A DNA stretch of 64,000 nt from an uncultured Bacteroides sp. (lineage in GTDB: Bacteria; Bacteroidota; Bacteroidia; Bacteroidales; UBA932). Location of the stretch: assembly GCA_945874355.1 (NCBI GenBank), contig CAMCGB010000003.1, forward strand, positions 1-64,000. Reading direction: 5' to 3'. Below the pieces are notes generated by a model. It was given only the letters and a program-made list of their open reading frames with translations. It was not told where the DNA came from and ran no database searches. Position 1 is the first letter of the stretch. Each line of letters starts with the position of its first letter. This document shows positions 61,221-64,000 of the stretch, piece by piece. The translations under genes were made by a program, and so were the position numbers.

Positions 61221-62510
61221 TCAAAATTCAGGAATATTTGAGCGCCGGAGGCTGAACAGGATGCTCAGCAGGGCGAAGCCTCCGAGAAGGAAGGGATAGT
61301 ACAGATAAGGGATGATGGAAGCAGGCGAGATGCCGGCCATACCCGAAGCCATAAGAAGCTGGGCGCCATATGGGATAAGCCCCTGCACAAGGCAGGAAAA
61401 CACATCCAGCAGGCTGGCAGTCCTCTGAGGGCTTATCCCGAAACGGGTAGAGATATCCTTTGCTATTGACCCTGAAGTTATTATGGCGATGGTGTTGTTG
61501 GCTGTGCAGAAGTTCGAAAGGCTCACGATGGCTGCAATCGAGAGTTCCGCCCCGGCTTTGCTTCGTGTCCGCCGGGTAAGAGAGCTGACTATCAGGTCCA
61601 GACCTCCGCCCACGCGGATCAGCTCGAGAAGTCCTCCGGCAAGAAGGGTTACGATGATGAGCTCGCTCATCGAAGAGATGCCGTCGCCAAGAGTCGAGAG
61701 GAAACCGGTCCAGCCGAAATCGGAGCAGCAGAAGCCGATGACGGCATTGGAGAGAATGCCGCAGGCAAGGGAGGTGCAGACATTCAGGCGGCACAAAGCG
61801 AGGATTATCACCAGCACGTAGGGAAGGCATTTGAACCACTGCGTGCTGCCGCCCTGAACGCTGTACTCGAGGTTTCGTCCGCAGAAAAAATATATGACAG
61901 CGCAGACCAGAAAGGCTGGCAGGGCCATTTTCAGATTGGCCTTGAACTTATCAGCCATTTCGCAGCCGGCAGCCTGGGTGGAAGCTATGGTGGTGTCGGA
62001 GATGAATGAAAGGTTGTCGCCGAAAAAAGCTCCTCCGACCACAAGGGCAGTGATGAATTCCGGCGCGAGACCGGTTTTTGCGGCTATTCCGGAAGCGATG
62101 GGAACAAGGGCTACTATGGTTCCGACACTGGTACCGATTGCCATTGAAATGAAGCAGGAAGCGACGAACAGGCCCACGAGCATAAGTCTTCCAGGCACGG
62201 CGCCCATAATCAGGGCGACTGTGGCATCTACGGCCCCAATCTGTTTGGCGCTTGCTGCGAAAGCTCCCGCAAGTATGAATATCCATATCATCAGCAGCAC
62301 TTTCGGATGGCCTGCTCCGCGCGAGAGGGCTTCCATTTTTTTGCTCAGTTTTCCCTTTGAAACAATCACGGCATAAACGCAGGCTACAAGAAAGGCAGCC
62401 GGCACGCTTATAAGATAGAAGTCACCCGCCACCAGAGAGGATACCAGATATACGCAAAGAAAGACAAGCAGAGGGCTTAGGGAGATTAGGGCGGAGAGCT
62501 TTCTGTTCAT
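61221..62510 (-). CDS. NhaC-family Na+/H+ antiporter
   Basis: A 429-residue inner-membrane protein with about eleven hydrophobic segments. GTSVGTIVALVPIASGIAAK, VGGAFFGDNLSFISDTTIAS and FCTANNTIAIITSGSIAKDI are NhaC/ArsB-fold signatures, with the Asp in FGDNLS likely in the ion path. Exchanges sodium for protons, or possibly malate/lactate in relatives. ATG 62510 follows the -7 box TAAATTTG (complement of 62531-62538). Confidence 0.88.
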   Translation of the reverse strand: MNRKLSALISLSPLLVFLCVYLVSSLVAGDFYLISVPAAFLVACVYAVIVSKGKLSKKMEALSRGAGHPKVLLMIWIFILAGAFAASAKQIGAVDATVALIMGAVPGRLMLVGLFVASCFISMAIGTSVGTIVALVPIASGIAAKTGLAPEFITALVVGGAFFGDNLSFISDTTIASTQAAGCEMADKFKANLKMALPAFLVCAVIYFFCGRNLEYSVQGGSTQWFKCLPYVLVIILALCRLNVCTSLACGILSNAVIGFCCSDFGWTGFLSTLGDGISSMSELIIVTLLAGGLLELIRVGGGLDLIVSSLTRRTRSKAGAELSIAAIVSLSNFCTANNTIAIITSGSIAKDISTRFGISPQRTASLLDVFSCLVQGLIPYGAQLLMASGMAGISPASIIPYLYYPFLLGGFALLSILFSLRRSNIPEF

Positions 62511-62530
62511 ATTGATTTGTTTTCGGGCCG

Positions 62531-62538
62531 CAAATTTA
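62531..62538 (-). promoter_or_regulatory. -7 box of the NhaC-family gene
   Basis: TAAATTTG on the minus strand, 21-28 bp before ATG 62510. It fixes this start over the longer frame from 62552. The structured element starts 25 bp further upstream. Confidence 0.55.
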
Positions 62539-62563
62539 CTCATTATTTCCAATATATTGATTT

Positions 62564-62756
62564 AAGTTTCGCATTGCGAAACTACAGTTTTTAAGGCCTT
62601 TAGGCCGAAAGTAAGTCCTCTTCCCGAGGAAGAGGATTTAGGTGATGGGTGACGTTAATATATTGTGCGTGGGCTTCCGAAAGTTTCGCAACCTATACAA
62701 GGTTTCCATTACCAAGTTATTGTTCAATTGCGAAACTTGAGTATATAGATTTACTT
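62564..62756. repeat. Structured intergenic element, copy 2
   Basis: Second copy of the element at 145-290. AGTTTCGCA or its complement occurs at 62565-62573, 62575-62583, 62682-62690 and 62729-62737, the same alternating order as copy 1. Shared blocks: ATTTAGG (62636-62642), GGGTGACGT, TTGTGCGTGGGC (62663-62674), ACAAGG, CATTA and GCGAAACTTGAGTA. This copy has about 52 extra bases (62584-62635) holding GGCC-rich and CCTCTTCC/GGAAGAGG hairpins. It lies between divergent genes, as copy 1 does. Confidence 0.75.
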
Positions 62757-62841
62757 ATTTGAAAGATAACTCCTAACAAAGTCCGAAGACAGCGAAAGTT
62801 TGCAACCAGATTGCAATTATTATTTCAGGAAGAGCGTTCAC

Positions 62842-62872
62842 TTGCTAAAAAAGGTCGAAAGGGCTATATTTG
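62842..62872 (+). promoter_or_regulatory. Promoter of the RND adaptor lipoprotein gene
   Basis: TATATTTG at 62865-62872 with TTG at 62842-62844 (20 bp spacing). Leader of about 18 bases to ATG 62897. Confidence 0.65.
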
Positions 62873-62896
62873 TTTTGATGTGAAGCAAAATGACAC

Positions 62897-64000
62897 ATGA
62901 AAAAACACATATTTATCACAGCGCTGCTGGGCTTGTTGTGCTCCTGCGGTGCACCCGGGGACAAACACTCCCACGAAGAAGACTCCCACTCTTCAGTTCA
63001 AGTCACTGCAACTCAGGGAAACATCGAACTCTATGCCGAATGTGAGCATTTGGAGGAAGGGGAAGAATGCCACCTGGAAGCCTGGTTTACAGACCTTGAC
63101 TCCTTCAAGGCGGCAGAGGTGGAAAGCCCTGTTCTGCTCTACAAGGCAGAAGAAGGTCAGATTATAAGAAGCGAAGGCGAGAGGCTCTCCGAGGGCTTTT
63201 TCCACTTCGACTTTACCCCTTGCAGCGACAAGCCCTGCTTTATAAGTATCGAAGCTGGAGAGCTGAGTTTTGACATTTCAGCAGCCAGCCACGTTCACGC
63301 TCCGGCAAACAGCGTAAAACTCCCGCTCGAGCAAATCTGGAAGATCAACTTCTGCTCTTCAGAAGTTCAGAAAACCCGCCTAGGCTCTGTCATCAAGGCC
63401 AGCGCCCGACTTGGCAGCCTTCCCGGAGCAGAGAAGACTATCATCGCAAAAGCCTCGGGAATAGTCAGTTACGCCTTCCCTACCCTTACCGTGGGAAGCC
63501 TCGTGAAAAGCGGGCAGGAGCTGATGAGAATCACCTCGAAGGGACTGACAGAGGACAACCTCGAAGTAAGATACTCGCTTGCCGAAGCAGAGTTCCAAAG
63601 GGCCGAGCAGGAATATGAAAGGCTGGAAACTCTCAGCGAAAAGAATATCGTAAGCAAGGCCGAGCTGAATGCAGCGAGGGCCTCATACCTAAGTGCAAAA
63701 GCCGAGTATGAAAACCTGAAAGAGAACATTCGGAACGGACTTTTCTGCGTCAGCGGCGATATGAACGGATACATCGACGAAATATATGTGTCCAACGGTG
63801 AGTATGTCACTACCGGCACTCCCCTTGTCTGCATTGCCCAGAGGGGTCCTTTCCTTGCTACGGCAAAGGTCAGCTCCTCATACTACGAGTCGCTCGGAAA
63901 CATCAGCGACGTGATATTCCTCACTCCCAAGGGAGAGTATAGCCTGGAGGAAATCGGAGGAAAAGTCGTGAGCATCTCCCAATCCACTTCGGAGCAGAGC
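62897..64000 (+). CDS. RND efflux periplasmic adaptor lipoprotein, partial
   Basis: The frame is open from ATG 62897 to the right edge (368 codons visible). A lipoprotein signal (FITALLGLLCSCGA) puts the Cys near residue 16. A His-rich stretch (DKHSHEEDSHS) follows and may bind metal. Then an HlyD/CusB-like adaptor: the first lipoyl half near FPTLTVGSLVKSGQELMRIT, a helical hairpin (LAEAEFQRAEQEYERLETLS, then KAELNAARASYLSAKAEYEN), and the second lipoyl half near GYIDEIYVSNGEYVTTGTPL. It links an inner-membrane RND pump to an outer-membrane channel; the metal-efflux (CzcB/CusB) type is likely. Confidence 0.88.
   Translation, partial: MKKHIFITALLGLLCSCGAPGDKHSHEEDSHSSVQVTATQGNIELYAECEHLEEGEECHLEAWFTDLDSFKAAEVESPVLLYKAEEGQIIRSEGERLSEGFFHFDFTPCSDKPCFISIEAGELSFDISAASHVHAPANSVKLPLEQIWKINFCSSEVQKTRLGSVIKASARLGSLPGAEKTIIAKASGIVSYAFPTLTVGSLVKSGQELMRITSKGLTEDNLEVRYSLAEAEFQRAEQEYERLETLSEKNIVSKAELNAARASYLSAKAEYENLKENIRNGLFCVSGDMNGYIDEIYVSNGEYVTTGTPLVCIAQRGPFLATAKVSSSYYESLGNISDVIFLTPKGEYSLEEIGGKVVSISQSTSEQS

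Overview
This window looks like chromosome of a Bacteroidota bacterium, most likely Bacteroidales. The evidence is the many promoters with the Bacteroidetes -7 box TAnnTTTG (often TATATTTGC), near absence of Shine-Dalgarno sequences, DUF4491 and DUF5020 proteins, a SusC-type plug domain, NPCM carbohydrate modules, a long-tailed Rho, and a histidine-utilisation operon ordered ftcD-hutU-hutH-hutI. Genus is not assigned. GC looks near 50 percent in the housekeeping parts and visibly lower around 22-28 kb. No transposase, integrase, rRNA or cas gene was seen; the only RNA gene found is tRNA-Cys.

Layout. 0-2.2 kb: a partial gene on the minus strand, a structured repeat, then a FucI-like isomerase and a Nim-like flavoprotein. 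2.2-10.6 kb is an accessory patchwork. It holds a broken glutaredoxin copy, a DUF3791/DUF3990 ADP-ribosyltransferase-like module with an amber stop in the putative toxin, and a Fic gene enclosed by two 345-bp direct repeats. It continues with a WYL regulator plus DnaQ-like exonuclease, an ECF sigma remnant with membrane partners, an AbiEi-like regulator, and the ybjQ/glutaredoxin/DUF2200 genes. 10.7-21.7 kb: a large NPCM surface protein, an azoreductase-like flavoprotein, a LexA/UmuD-like S24 protein, DUF4491, a GH51 arabinofuranosidase, DUF5020, a VUT transporter, an SDR, a cyclophilin and a GNAT. 22.1-28.1 kb is a second, AT-richer accessory island: a predicted Mrr-type restriction enzyme, a four-gene membrane cassette of unknown function, a VbhA/Fic fusion and a DUF4160/DUF2442 pair.

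28.2-36.2 kb: a secreted hydrolase and the hut operon, which converts histidine to glutamate and passes the one-carbon unit to folate. 36.2-38.3 kb: tRNA-Cys, a plug-only lipoprotein, a HAD phosphatase and a SASA esterase. 38.3-53.3 kb is core: ftsH-cdsA-psd, birA, dnaA-rpe, a cell-wall amidase divergent from lptD, rho, upp and a nucleoside kinase. 53.7-64 kb: a GH105/CE12 pectin enzyme, asd, gdhA with a receiver/PPDK-N protein, an NhaC antiporter and the start of an RND adaptor lipoprotein.

The strongest candidates for something new are the repeat-bounded Fic cassette (3518-5886), the structured noncoding element present in two copies 62 kb apart (145-290 and 62564-62756), the membrane cassette at 23338-26167, and the receiver/PPDK-N protein next to gdhA. 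Several promoters (AbiEi-like gene, DUF4491, hut) carry perfect 9-11 bp inverted repeats around the -7 box, which predicts local repressors. All family calls come from reading the sequence; no database search was run.
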